From positions 490,001-554,000 of the forward strand of contig JANQAC010000002.1 in assembly GCA_024707255.1 (NCBI GenBank): DNA of 64,000 nt. Reading direction: 5' to 3'. Positions 36,976-45,373 of the stretch are shown here, piece after piece (within the stretch, counting starts at the first letter, position 1; the number at the start of each line of letters is the position of its first letter). The position numbers and the translations under genes are program-made. This stretch comes from Asticcacaulis sp. (lineage in GTDB: Bacteria; Pseudomonadota; Alphaproteobacteria; Caulobacterales; Caulobacteraceae). The notes under the pieces are model-generated. The model searched no databases, was not told the origin of the DNA, and saw nothing but the letters and a program-made list of their open reading frames with translations.

Positions 36976-38459
36976 TAAGCCAACATACCTTTCGTGGAAG
37001 GCAGCGCGTCGCCTTCGATGCGCGTCGCCTGGCGCAGGGCGCGGCCGAGCGCCTTGAAGCAGGCTTCGGTCTTGTGGTGGTCATTACCGCCGCTGACCTC
37101 GACATGGATCGAGGCACCGAGGGTTTCCGACAGCGAACGGAAGGCGTGCGCGGTCATCTCGGTCTGGTAGTCACCGATATGCGTGGACTGGAACTCGCCC
37201 TTGAAGACGCAGAACGGCCGGCCGCCGAGATCGACCGAGACCTTGGCCTCCGTCTCATCCATCGGCAGCACAAAGCCAAAGCGCGCCATGCCGACGCGAT
37301 CGCCGAGCGCGATCTTCAGCGCCTGACCGAAGGCCAGCATACAGTCTTCCACCGTGTGGTGGGCGTCAATTTCGAGATCGCCTTCGCAGGCCAGTTGCAG
37401 CGAGAAACCGCCGTGCGTCGCCACCTGGTCGAGCATATGATCGAAGAAGCCAACGCCGGTATGGACCCTGACCGGCTTGGGCTGGTCGAGATTGACCTGC
37501 ACCGAGATCTTGGTTTCCTTTGTGTCGCGCAGGATTTCGCCGACGCGCGGCGCCTTGTCCGCCGGCGCCACATCGAGCGCCCGCAGGATGCGATTATTGG
37601 TGGCAACATCGCCGAGCGCCAGCAGTAAACCGGTCGGCGTCACCTGCGGTGAGAGGCCCAGCCGCTTGAGCGCGGTCTGAGTTTGCAGCAGCGCCTTCGG
37701 GCGCAGCAGCATGAAGGGGCCGTCGTTCAGATCGAAGCTTTCCAGTTGCTTCGATTGCGAAAGCGCTTCGCGCACGCGGGCCTGTTCGGTTCGGATCAGA
37801 TCGACGCGCGATTGCAGGGTCAGCGCCCGCGATGCCGACAGGGCGGCCTCGGCGGCGCGCACGGAGGGCGTTGGCAACGGATGCGGTTCGCAGAATTTCA
37901 GCAGGCCCTGCAGGGTCTTGGTATTGGCGATCAGCGCGCCGACACGGGCGCCGGCCATGCCGAAGAGATAGGACAGGCTTTTCAGCACCACCACATTGGG
38001 TTCGACGGTGGCCAGTTCGACCATGGAGGCGGCGGTGCAGGCGTCGAAATAGCTCTCATCGATCACCAGCAGGGTGGGGAAGAGATCGACCGCCAGAGCG
38101 CGCGCGGCGGTGATATCCCAGGCCTTGCCATCGGTCTGGCGCGGATTGTGGACCAGGCAGAAGCCGCCCCCCTTGGCATATGGTCCGTTTTCCGGCGGCT
38201 TGCGGATGGTCAGGTTGTAGACCCCGCACAGGTCTTCGAGATAATGGTCGGCACCGGCCCACAGGAACTCATGGCCGTGGACGCGCAGGCGGCGCATCAG
38301 GATTTCCATGGCGTGCGAGGCGCCGCGCGTCACCATCAACTGGTGCGCCTCTACGCCGTAATAATCGGCCATGCGTTCGCGTAAGGGTTCGAGCGAGGGG
38401 GGCAGGGATTCCAGGCCGGAGCCGGAGGCGTTCAGGGAAGAGAAGGGTGAGTTGAACAT
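36975..38459 (-). CDS. hisB: Fusion of a degenerate histidinol-phosphate aminotransferase-like domain and imidazoleglycerol-phosphate dehydratase
   Basis: A 494-residue protein. Residues about 305-494 are a complete HisB dehydratase: HTGVGFFDHMLDQVATHGGF, HHTVEDC (His367/368) and GGNDHHKTEACFKALGRAL (His461/462), the two manganese motifs. Residues 1-300 resemble class I/II aminotransferases of the HisC group: DESY (134-137), VVVLKSLSYLFGMAGARVG (158-174). The Schiff-base lysine of the usual F-S-K-A-F-G is Tyr164 here, and the N-terminal RYP and NGSDE motifs are missing. The first domain therefore cannot work as a standard PLP transaminase. The reading frame is continuous. It directly abuts hisD (TAG then ATG). 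A working HisC must be elsewhere. Confidence 0.88.
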   Translation of the reverse strand: MFNSPFSSLNASGSGLESLPPSLEPLRERMADYYGVEAHQLMVTRGASHAMEILMRRLRVHGHEFLWAGADHYLEDLCGVYNLTIRKPPENGPYAKGGGFCLVHNPRQTDGKAWDITAARALAVDLFPTLLVIDESYFDACTAASMVELATVEPNVVVLKSLSYLFGMAGARVGALIANTKTLQGLLKFCEPHPLPTPSVRAAEAALSASRALTLQSRVDLIRTEQARVREALSQSKQLESFDLNDGPFMLLRPKALLQTQTALKRLGLSPQVTPTGLLLALGDVATNNRILRALDVAPADKAPRVGEILRDTKETKISVQVNLDQPKPVRVHTGVGFFDHMLDQVATHGGFSLQLACEGDLEIDAHHTVEDCMLAFGQALKIALGDRVGMARFGFVLPMDETEAKVSVDLGGRPFCVFKGEFQSTHIGDYQTEMTAHAFRSLSETLGASIHVEVSGGNDHHKTEACFKALGRALRQATRIEGDALPSTKGMLA

Positions 38460-39758
38460 CTAGACCTCTAGACGGAAATCGGCGGCCAGCGCGTGCGCTT
38501 CGAGACCTTCGAGGCGAGCGAGGCGGGCGCTAGCGGGCGCGATGGCGGCGGCGCCTTCGCGGGTCGCCTTCTGGACGACGAAGCTGGTCAGGAAGGAGCG
38601 GACGGTGATGCCATCCCAGGCGCGGGCGGCGCCATCGGTCGGCAGGACGTGGCTGGGGCCCGCGGCATAATCGCCGAAGGTCTCGGCGGCATAGGTGCCG
38701 GCGAAGATGGTGCCGGCGGCGGTCAGTTGCGGGATGATCGCGTCGACATCCGCGACCTGTATGGCCAGGTGTTCGGGGCCATAGAGATTGGAGACCTCGG
38801 CGGCCTCTTCGAGCGATGAGACGACAAACAGGCGGGCCTGTTCCAGCGAGGCCCGGGCGATGGTTTCGCGCGGCAGGCGCGAGACTTGGGCTTCGACCTC
38901 TGCTTCGATCTTCGCGGCGATTTCGGCCGAGAGGGCGACCAGGATCACCTGCGCATCGGCGTCATGTTCGGCCTGTGACAAGAGGTCGGCGGCGACCAGT
39001 TTCACATGGGCGGTGTCGTCGGCGATGACCAGCAATTCCGAAGGTCCGGCGGGCATGTCGATGGCCGGGCCGGAGACGCGCTCCGTGGCCAAACGCTTGG
39101 CCTCGGCGACATACTTGTTGCCGGGGCCGAACAGCTTGTCGGCGGGCGGCGTGCCGTCGAAAGCGCCAAGCGCCAAGCCGGCGATGGCGTGCGCGCCGCC
39201 GACCAGCCACATGGCCTCCAGTCCGGAAGCAGCGGCGGTGGCGATCATCATCGGGGGGATAGAGCCATCGCGCGCCGGCGGCATGACGCAGACGCGGTTG
39301 GGAACGCCGGCCACCAGTGCGGGCACGGCGGTCATGATCAGGGTCGAGAACAGCGGGGCGGTGCCGCCGGGAATATAGAGGCCGGCGGTGGTGATCGGGC
39401 GATAGATGCGTTGCAGGCTGAGGCCCGGCTTTGGCGCAATCAGCGGGCCATCGGTCGGCAGTTCGGCTTGCTGGAAAGCGCGGACATTCTCGACCGCCAG
39501 TTCCATGGCGGCGAGGTCTTCGGCAGAGAGGCTCGAACGCGCGGCATCGATCGTGACGCTGTCGAGCGTCACATAACGCGGGGCATGGCCATCCAGCTTC
39601 ACGGACCAGTCGGAGACGGCGGCAAAGCCACGCGCCTCGACGTCGTCAAAGATGGTGCGCACGGTCTCGACCACGCGCGCGTCGCGGCGGTTTTCCGGCC
39701 GGGCCAGGGCCGCCTTGCGTTCGGCGGTGTTCAGATTTTTCCAGACAAGGGTCTTCAT
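38460..39758 (-). CDS. hisD: Histidinol dehydrogenase
   Basis: The 432-residue zinc- and NAD-dependent enzyme performs the last two oxidations to L-histidine. Key segments: GLYIPGGTAPLFSTLIMTAVPA, KLFGPGNKYVAEAKRL, IDMPAGPSELLVIAD, SQAEHDADAQVILV (catalytic/zinc region) and YGPEHLAIQV. GDYAAGPSHVLPT near the C-terminus holds a zinc-ligand His. Start MKTLVWKNLNTAERKA at 39758 is preferred to an upstream extension. Confidence 0.95.
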   Translation of the reverse strand: MKTLVWKNLNTAERKAALARPENRRDARVVETVRTIFDDVEARGFAAVSDWSVKLDGHAPRYVTLDSVTIDAARSSLSAEDLAAMELAVENVRAFQQAELPTDGPLIAPKPGLSLQRIYRPITTAGLYIPGGTAPLFSTLIMTAVPALVAGVPNRVCVMPPARDGSIPPMMIATAAASGLEAMWLVGGAHAIAGLALGAFDGTPPADKLFGPGNKYVAEAKRLATERVSGPAIDMPAGPSELLVIADDTAHVKLVAADLLSQAEHDADAQVILVALSAEIAAKIEAEVEAQVSRLPRETIARASLEQARLFVVSSLEEAAEVSNLYGPEHLAIQVADVDAIIPQLTAAGTIFAGTYAAETFGDYAAGPSHVLPTDGAARAWDGITVRSFLTSFVVQKATREGAAAIAPASARLARLEGLEAHALAADFRLEV

Positions 39759-39781
39759 TGTTTTATCCGAGGCGCCTCGCC

Positions 39782-40663
39782 TCATTTCATCATCTTCTCG
39801 ATCGGCAGGACCAGGATCGCCGAGGCGCCCGCTGCTTTCAGCTTGTCCAGGGTATCCCAGAACACGTTTTCCTGACAGACCGCATGCACGGCAACGGCGT
39901 CCTCGCGGCCGGCCAGCGGCATGATGGTCGGGGCGTCGGCGCCGGGGATCATGCGTATGATCTCGTCCAGGTGCGCTTTCGGGGCGTTCATCATGACGTA
40001 CTTGGCGCCGGTGGAGGCCGTTACGCCATCGAAGCGGCGCAGCAGCATGTCATAGGTATGGGCCAGTTCCGCCGGCGGGGCATGGGGCGCCTTGATCAGG
40101 ACGGCTTCCGATTTCAGCACCAGATCGGTGGCCTTCATGCCGTTGGCTTCCAGGGTGGCGCCGGTCGATACCAGATCGCAGATGGCATGGGCGATCTTCA
40201 TGCGGGGAGCGACCTCCACCGCGCCGCGCATTTCGACGATTTCGGCTGTGACGCCATTGTCCTTCAGCCACTTGGTCAGGATGTTGGGGTAAGAGGTGGC
40301 GATACGCTTGCCTTCCAGCCATTTGGGACCAGTGTAATCGATATCATTCGGCACAGCGATCTTGAGCGTGCAGGACCCGAAACCGAGGCGCTGGACGATC
40401 ATCTCTTCCAGATCGCGGTCCGGAAAGTGTTCGGCCAGGACGTTGTAGCCGACAATGCCCAGTTCGGCGACGCCATCGGCCACGAAAGTCGGGATGTCGT
40501 CATCACGCACGCGCAGCAGGTCGATCGGCTGGTTCTCAATGCGATACAGCAGGTCGTTGGCGCCCTTGAGGATGCGCAGGCCTGCGCCCGAGATCAGTTC
40601 GGCGGAACGGTCGGCCAGACGGCCGGACTTCTGAACAGCAATGCGTAAACGGCGATCAGTCAT
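39782..40663 (-). CDS. hisG: ATP phosphoribosyltransferase, long form
   Basis: The first and committed enzyme of the pathway joins PRPP and ATP. At 293 residues it is the long (hexameric) form with its own regulatory domain, so no HisZ is needed. LRIAVQKSGRLADRS, GIVGYNVLAEH, KRIATSYPNILTKWL, and the PRPP loop CDLVSTGATLEANGMK are present. The ACT-like C-terminal domain ends ILVLPIEKMMK and is the site of histidine feedback. It is the first structural gene of the operon. Confidence 0.94.
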   Translation of the reverse strand: MTDRRLRIAVQKSGRLADRSAELISGAGLRILKGANDLLYRIENQPIDLLRVRDDDIPTFVADGVAELGIVGYNVLAEHFPDRDLEEMIVQRLGFGSCTLKIAVPNDIDYTGPKWLEGKRIATSYPNILTKWLKDNGVTAEIVEMRGAVEVAPRMKIAHAICDLVSTGATLEANGMKATDLVLKSEAVLIKAPHAPPAELAHTYDMLLRRFDGVTASTGAKYVMMNAPKAHLDEIIRMIPGADAPTIMPLAGREDAVAVHAVCQENVFWDTLDKLKAAGASAILVLPIEKMMK

Positions 40664-40671
40664 AATGGTCT

Positions 40672-40742
40672 TCTTCTTATACCTCCCCATCTCTGATGGG
40701 AGAGGGGACCGCGCCGCGGCAGCGGCGTGGTGGTGGGGTTTC
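40672..40742. repeat. Single intergenic repeat unit between yerC and hisG
   Basis: One unit of the family also seen at 34.7 and 43.1 kb: TACCTCCCCA, GGGAGAGGGGACCGCGCCGC and GGCGTGGTGGTGGGG. It occupies the whole gap between the regulator gene and hisG, so the operon's leader RNA would contain it. Confidence 0.75.
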
Positions 40743-41048
40743 TTACTTCGTCTTCAACTTGTCCAGCACGCGCCGGTAACCCTGATGCGGCATCTCGCGC
40801 AGGAACCGCGCCACGCGGGTGACCGTCGTGGTTGAGGCGCCGGTGCGCTCGGAGATTTCCCGGTAACTCAGGTCGCCGGCATCGAGCAGGCGGGCCACCT
40901 TGAACCGCTCGGCAAAGGCGCGCAGTTCCGAAGGCGTGCACAGGTCATCGAGAAAGGCCTTGACCTCGTCGATCGTTTCCAGGCCGAGCAGCGCTTCGGC
41001 GAGCGCATCGGAGTCCTGCTTGCTGATTTTGCCGTCGTTGAGCGCCAC
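40743..41048 (-). CDS. YerC/TrpR-family transcriptional regulator (probable HisR)
   Basis: A 101-residue TrpR-superfamily protein. ALAEALLGLETIDEVKAFLDDLCTPSELRAFAERFKVARLLDAGDLSYREISERTGASTTTVTRVARFL contains the TrpR-like helix-turn-helix. The family is YerC/YecD, and related proteins near his genes act as histidine-responsive repressors (HisR). Position immediately before hisG supports control of the his operon. The start is GTG at 41048; an in-frame stop a short way upstream excludes a longer form. An inverted repeat lies just before it. Confidence 0.85.
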   Translation of the reverse strand: MALNDGKISKQDSDALAEALLGLETIDEVKAFLDDLCTPSELRAFAERFKVARLLDAGDLSYREISERTGASTTTVTRVARFLREMPHQGYRRVLDKLKTK

Positions 41049-41049
41049 T

Positions 41050-41083
41050 GTATCACCGTAGTAGTGTGTTATCGTGCTGATAC
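41050..41083. promoter_or_regulatory. Inverted repeat upstream of yerC, candidate autoregulatory operator
   Basis: GTATCA (41050-41055) and TGATAC (41078-41083) are perfect complements 22 bases apart. They sit immediately upstream of the GTG start, where a TrpR-family protein would repress its own and the his genes' promoter. Binding is inferred. Confidence 0.4.
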
Positions 41084-41129
41084 ATTAACGCGCATGGGTG
41101 CGCAAGACGGAAAATGCCAACAGTTGATA

Positions 41130-41735
41130 TTAGCTGATTGGTGGAGTGTTTGTACGTGCTTGTTGCCAATAGTTCTGAGCAGTTGACCAAAAAGCTTTGG
41201 CTTGTTCAGAGGATGCGAAACCTGCTTTAGGGATCATCATGGCGCAATTGCGGTTCGTAAAGATTAAGAAGCTCTTCTTGGTTTCGACGAGATCATAGAC
41301 GACATTCCACGGCGTTATGTGGTTATGCTGCTCATATGATTTCGATATGCCCTGCTGCGATATCTCAGCACTATTTACACGTTTACGTACGGGACCGATC
41401 GCAAAGGTCACAACCAGCCAAAGGTAGGAGAGAATAGGAGAGAAGATATAAACAGGTATGATCGCCAAGACAAAATAAAGTAGCAAAGCTACAACGATCA
41501 TTACGCCTGCTATAAGGATATTGGGCCAAAGCGGCGTATTCGGCAGAATTAGCAATTCTGCATACATTTTCCAACTGACAACAGCAGTCGCTACCATCAA
41601 GCCTATTGAAAGAACCAACGCAATCACAAGACGCCGACGCGTGAAAAAATTACGCTTCAGCCAGGCGCCGAAAAAGTCGTTAAATGTTTCAAAGGTAATG
41701 CGGTAGCCAATGGCTTGATGGACAATCTCAGTCAT
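41130..41735 (-). CDS. YcxB-like membrane protein
   Basis: About 201 residues. Two to three helices (RLVIALVLSIGLMVATAVVSW, WPNILIAGVMIVVALLLYFVLAIIPVYIFSP) are followed by a soluble C-terminal domain of the YcxB type (VNSAEISQQGISKSYEQHNHITPWNVVYDLVETKKSFLIFTNRNCAMMIPKAGF). Function unknown. Base composition is visibly more AT-rich than its neighbours, hinting at acquisition. ATG at 41735 gives the normal N-terminus; a TTG at 41771 is less likely. Confidence 0.72.
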   Translation of the reverse strand: MTEIVHQAIGYRITFETFNDFFGAWLKRNFFTRRRLVIALVLSIGLMVATAVVSWKMYAELLILPNTPLWPNILIAGVMIVVALLLYFVLAIIPVYIFSPILSYLWLVVTFAIGPVRKRVNSAEISQQGISKSYEQHNHITPWNVVYDLVETKKSFLIFTNRNCAMMIPKAGFASSEQAKAFWSTAQNYWQQARTNTPPIS

Positions 41736-41767
41736 ATCTGAAGTTGTGCCGTCTGCCGATTTACGCG

Positions 41768-43003
41768 TCAACCAGAAAACCGCTCTTTCGCCGCCAGGCC
41801 CAGGCCGCTGGCGACGGAGGAGAATCGGTCGCCATAGTGCATCCGCGCCGCAGGGAAAGCCGCTTGCATGGCGGCTTCAAAGCCGGGCAGGGCGGTGGAG
41901 CCGCCGGTCATGAACAGGGTCTGGATGGCCTCAGGCGCCAAGCTGGGCCGTTCGATAACGGTTTCCAGCGCCGTGGCCACCACCTTGGCCACTTCCTTTT
42001 CGACACTGCCGGCCAGGGTCTCGCGGCTGATATCCAGTTGCCACTCAGGATCGATGGTCGTGAAATCGACGGTCGTTGTCTCGGCATCGGATAACGCGAT
42101 CTTGGCCTTTTCGATGCGGTTGGCGATATCATGGCCGGCCTGGCGCTCGATCACCTCCAGCAGGCGAGCTGTCTTTTCGCGCTCACCCGACAGATAGTGG
42201 GTCTGGCGCAGGGAGGTCATGGCCTTCTGCGTGTAGAGGAAGTTGATCAGGTGCCAGGTGGCCAGTTGCACATAGGGCTGGCTTGACATCTCATTGCCGT
42301 TCTTTAAGCGCCCGCGGAAACCGAGATCGCGCATGGCGGTTTCCAGGCTGAGACGGGTATCGAAATCAGTGCCGCCGATATGGACGCCGGCATTGGCCAG
42401 GATATCACGCTTTCCGCTGCCTAAGCGCAGTACCGAAAAGTCGGACGTACCGCCGCCGATATCGACCACCAGAACGATCTCCTCGCGGGTCAGGGTTTGC
42501 GCATAGTCGCGCGCCGCCGCCAGGGGTTCATATTCGAAACTGATGTTTTTAAAGCCTTGCGCCTCGGCAATGCCGCGCAATTCGGCCTCGGCGCGGGCAT
42601 CGGCGATCTCGTCGCCATCGACGAAATGCACCGGGCGACCGAGCACCACATCTTCGATTTTTTCAGCGGCAAAGGCCTCGGCGCGCTGTTTCAGTTCGGC
42701 GATATATAGGCCGATAATGGCGCGGAAATCCTTGCGGCCGGTGCCGATCTGCGTCGTTTCCTTGATCAGCGATGAACCAAGGATGGATTTCAGCGCCCGC
42801 ATCAGCCGGCCTTCATAGCCATCGAGATACTGCGCGATGGCAGCCCGGCCAATTACCGTCTGGTCGGTCTCGAAATTGAAGAAGATGGCTGAGGGCATGG
42901 TAACGGATGCGCCTTCGATCGGCACCAGTTGCAGCCGGTCGCCGCGGCCGACACAGACAGCGGAATTGGATGTACCGAAATCGATACCGCAATAGATGGA
43001 CAT
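41768..43003 (-). CDS. yegD: Hsp70-family protein, YegD type
   Basis: A 411-residue actin/Hsp70-fold ATPase lacking the substrate-binding domain. YCGIDFGTSNSAVCVG is phosphate 1, FEYEPLAAARDYA the connect region, [19 protein letters not shown] phosphate 2, and LFMTGGSTALPGFEAAM the adenosine motif. E. coli YegD-like proteins have this shortened form. Client and partner are unknown. Confidence 0.87.
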   Translation of the reverse strand: MSIYCGIDFGTSNSAVCVGRGDRLQLVPIEGASVTMPSAIFFNFETDQTVIGRAAIAQYLDGYEGRLMRALKSILGSSLIKETTQIGTGRKDFRAIIGLYIAELKQRAEAFAAEKIEDVVLGRPVHFVDGDEIADARAEAELRGIAEAQGFKNISFEYEPLAAARDYAQTLTREEIVLVVDIGGGTSDFSVLRLGSGKRDILANAGVHIGGTDFDTRLSLETAMRDLGFRGRLKNGNEMSSQPYVQLATWHLINFLYTQKAMTSLRQTHYLSGEREKTARLLEVIERQAGHDIANRIEKAKIALSDAETTTVDFTTIDPEWQLDISRETLAGSVEKEVAKVVATALETVIERPSLAPEAIQTLFMTGGSTALPGFEAAMQAAFPAARMHYGDRFSSVASGLGLAAKERFSG

Positions 43004-43084
43004 GAGGGCGACCTTTGGGGAGAAGGGCCGGCGTCTTTAACCGGCTTTATCCGCCAAGGCCAGCCTTAAGTCCGAAGAAAGCAA

Positions 43085-43217
43085 GAAACCCCACCACCAC
43101 GCCGCAAGAGCGGCGCGGTCCCCCTCCCCACCGGAGGTGGGGAGGTACAAGAAAATCTATACCTCCCAGGCTTTGTCGGGGAGGGGGACCATGAGCGCAG
43201 CGAAATGGTGGTGGGGT
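43085..43217. repeat. Head-to-head pair of intergenic repeat units
   Basis: The left unit is reverse oriented (CCCCACCACCACGCCGC, CGGCGCGGTCCCC, CACCGGAGGTGGGGAGGTA). The right unit is forward (TACCTCCCAGG, GGGGAGGGGGACC, GGTGGTGGGGTA). This is the same family as at 34.7 and 40.7 kb. The 221-base gap between yegD and the TPM gene holds nothing else. Confidence 0.8.
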
Positions 43218-43224
43218 ATCTTGT

Positions 43225-43917
43225 TTAAATCTCGATCAGCACATCCGGCAGTTCGTTGGGATTGTCCTCGCCCGGCGGGAAGTGCGCCGCCAGGGCCTCG
43301 CCGCATTTCTCGACCGCCGCCTCGAAGCCTCCGGTCAGGTCACCATCCTTTACATGCTTGAGCAGGGTGGCGACGGTCTCATTCCACAGGGTTTTGTCGA
43401 CCTTGGCATAGATGCCGGCATCAGCGATGACATCGACGAAATGTTCCTCCAGCGCGCAGAAGATCATCACGCCGGTCTGGGCCTGGGTGAGGTGCAGGCC
43501 GCGGGCGTAGAACTGCTCCATCGCCTTCTGGTGGGCCTTGCGGTTGCGCGTGGCTTTCGGCGTCAGGATAAGCTTCAGACCGGTAAAACGGATCAGTGCG
43601 TAGACGACGGCGAAGACGATGACCTGGAGGAAGCCGTAGCTGATCAGAACTTCCCAGTCGGCGAAATCGCCGCTGACACCGAGGCCGTTCCAGCCAAAGA
43701 TGCGGGTCAGCAGGGGCTCCAGCCATTCATGCGGCAGGGTGCCGAAAGTCGCCAGCAGCAGGGGCGCGATAAGGGCTGCGACGGCCGCCCAGCCGAGCGG
43801 GGTTTCGCCGTAGTCGAGCCCCTTGGACTTGATGACGCAGGTGATTTCGCCGGAGGTTTTTTCCTCGGCTTTTGAGATGGCCGCATTGATGCGGGCATGG
43901 TCGATTTTCAAGGTCAT
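43225..43917 (-). CDS. TPM domain protein, membrane-embedded
   Basis: About 230 residues. The N-terminus (INAAISKAEEKTSGEITCVIKSKGLDYGETPLGWAAVAALIAPLLLATFGTLP) opens a TPM-like fold interrupted by transmembrane helices (LISYGFLQVIVFAVVYALI). The C-terminal part, AMEQFYARGLHLTQAQTGVMIFCALEEHFVDVIADAGI, is the TPM core. It lies one base after a second TPM gene; LemA precedes both. TPM/LemA trios are common and may act in membrane-protein assembly or stress. Function unproven. Confidence 0.78.
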   Translation of the reverse strand: MTLKIDHARINAAISKAEEKTSGEITCVIKSKGLDYGETPLGWAAVAALIAPLLLATFGTLPHEWLEPLLTRIFGWNGLGVSGDFADWEVLISYGFLQVIVFAVVYALIRFTGLKLILTPKATRNRKAHQKAMEQFYARGLHLTQAQTGVMIFCALEEHFVDVIADAGIYAKVDKTLWNETVATLLKHVKDGDLTGGFEAAVEKCGEALAAHFPPGEDNPNELPDVLIEI

Positions 43918-43918
43918 A

Positions 43919-44722
43919 TCACCAGCTTCCCGAACTGCCGCCGCCGCCGAAAGAGCCGCCGCCGCCACTGAAACCACCGCCGCCACCGCCCCAGTCACCG
44001 CCGCCACGACCACCGCCGAAACCGCCGCCCAGGATATTGCCGAGCAGGAACCACGGCAGCCAACCGCGCGAGAACATGATGACGATGATGATAATGAAGA
44101 TAATCAGCGGGAAGGGGATGCCGCCCCTGCGGTCATTGCCGGTATCGGCCGCCGTCTGGGCCTCTTGCGCCTTCTGGATGGCAACCTGTCGATCCTGCGC
44201 CAGTTGCGCAATGATCTGGTCGGTGCCGGCCACAATTCCGGCCTCGTAATCGCCGGCCTTGAACTGCGGCAGAATGGCGCGCTGGATGATCAGCGATGAC
44301 ATGGCATCGGTCATCACCGGTTCGAGACCATAGCCGACCTCGATACGGACCTTGCGCTCATTGGGCGCCACGATCAGCAGGATGCCGTTGTCCTTGTAGG
44401 TCTGGCCGTTGGAAGCCGCCGGTCCACCGGCCTTCTGGCCGATGCCCCAGTGCCGGCCAAGCTGATAGCCGTAATCGGCGATATCATAGCCCTGCAGGTC
44501 CGGCACGGTGACGATGACCACCTGATCAGTGGTGGCGTCTTCCAGCCCCTTGAGCTTGGCGGTCAGGTCGGCCTTGGTGGCATCGGAGAGCAGGTGCGCA
44601 TCATCGACGACGCGCTGATTATTGAGATCGGGATATTTGGGTTCGGCAAAGGCCGAGGTGCCAAACAGCGCCAGTGCGAGCGCAATAAAGACCACCCAGA
44701 AGGGTTTCAGTAAACGGTTCAT
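43919..44722 (-). CDS. TPM domain protein with signal peptide and glycine-rich tail (YgcG-like)
   Basis: A 267-residue exported protein. The signal peptide is WVVFIALALALFGTSAFA, the TPM domain runs from NQRVVDDAHLLSDATKADLTAKLKGLEDATTDQVVIVTVPDLQGYDIADYGYQLGRHWGIGQ to AGIVAGTDQIIAQL, with one helix (FPLIIFIIIIVIMFSRGW). It ends in a long Gly/Trp/Ser-rich tail. This is the classic YgcG architecture. It lies between LemA and the membrane TPM protein in one operon. Confidence 0.85.
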   Translation of the reverse strand: MNRLLKPFWVVFIALALALFGTSAFAEPKYPDLNNQRVVDDAHLLSDATKADLTAKLKGLEDATTDQVVIVTVPDLQGYDIADYGYQLGRHWGIGQKAGGPAASNGQTYKDNGILLIVAPNERKVRIEVGYGLEPVMTDAMSSLIIQRAILPQFKAGDYEAGIVAGTDQIIAQLAQDRQVAIQKAQEAQTAADTGNDRRGGIPFPLIIFIIIIVIMFSRGWLPWFLLGNILGGGFGGGRGGGDWGGGGGGFSGGGGSFGGGGSSGSW

Positions 44723-44743
44723 TCCGGATGGCCTTGCTGGCGG

Positions 44744-45373
44744 TTAGTTCGAGGCTGCGGCGGCCGGGGCGGCCGGTTTGTCGAAGCTGACGATCGGGGC
44801 GGTTTCGGCGCCGGCCTGGGCGGTGAAGAGTTCCATCGGCTTGCTGGAGCCATAGAGGGTTTTTGCCCAGATGACGCTTGGGAAGGTGCGGAGGCTCAGA
44901 TTATAAGCCGTGGCAGCGGCGTTATAGTCGCGGCGGGCCACCGTGATGCGGTTGTTGACGCCCTCGATCTGGCTTTGCAGGGTCAGGAAGTTTTCATTGG
45001 CCTTCAGGTTGGGATACTGCTCCTGAATGACCATCAGGCGGCCGAGCGCCGAGGACAGGCCGTCCTGCGACTGCTGGAACTGCTTGAACTTTTCCGGATC
45101 ATTGATCGTCGAGGCATCGACCGTGACGGACGTCGCCTTGGCGCGGGCCTCGACCACGGCGGTGAGCGTGCCTTCTTCGTGGGCGGCGGCGCCCTTGACG
45201 GTGGCGACGAGGTTGGGGATCAGGTCGGCGCGGTTCTGGTAGGCGTTCTGGACATCGGCCCAGGATTGCTTGGCCTGCTCTTCCTTGGTGGGGATATTAT
45301 TGACCCCGCAGCCAACGAGACTCAGCGCCAGACCGGCGGCAGCGACAAGACCGAGAATACGCGAAAATTTCAT
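44744..45373 (-). CDS. lemA: LemA family lipoprotein
   Basis: A 209-residue protein with lipobox LVGC (Cys at residue 22), followed by the LemA helical core: QSWADVQNAYQNRADLIPNLVATVKGAAAHEEGTLTAVVEARAKA, GRLMVIQEQYPNLKANENFLTLQSQIEGVNNRITVARRDYNAAATAYNLSLRTFPS. LemA proteins are membrane-anchored helical bundles of unclear function, typically next to TPM proteins as here. Confidence 0.93.
   Translation of the reverse strand: MKFSRILGLVAAAGLALSLVGCGVNNIPTKEEQAKQSWADVQNAYQNRADLIPNLVATVKGAAAHEEGTLTAVVEARAKATSVTVDASTINDPEKFKQFQQSQDGLSSALGRLMVIQEQYPNLKANENFLTLQSQIEGVNNRITVARRDYNAAATAYNLSLRTFPSVIWAKTLYGSSKPMELFTAQAGAETAPIVSFDKPAAPAAAASN

Noticed and set aside
36975..38459. Assembly artefact joining hisC and hisB
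   Set aside because: The frame is continuous, and the gene abuts hisD and hisH with typical operon junctions. The missing lysine lies well inside the first domain, not at the join.
38460..39785. Upstream start for hisD giving a nine-residue extension
   Set aside because: The extension encodes MRRGASDKT without family support and lies in the hisG-hisD gap; the ATG at 39758 matches the family.
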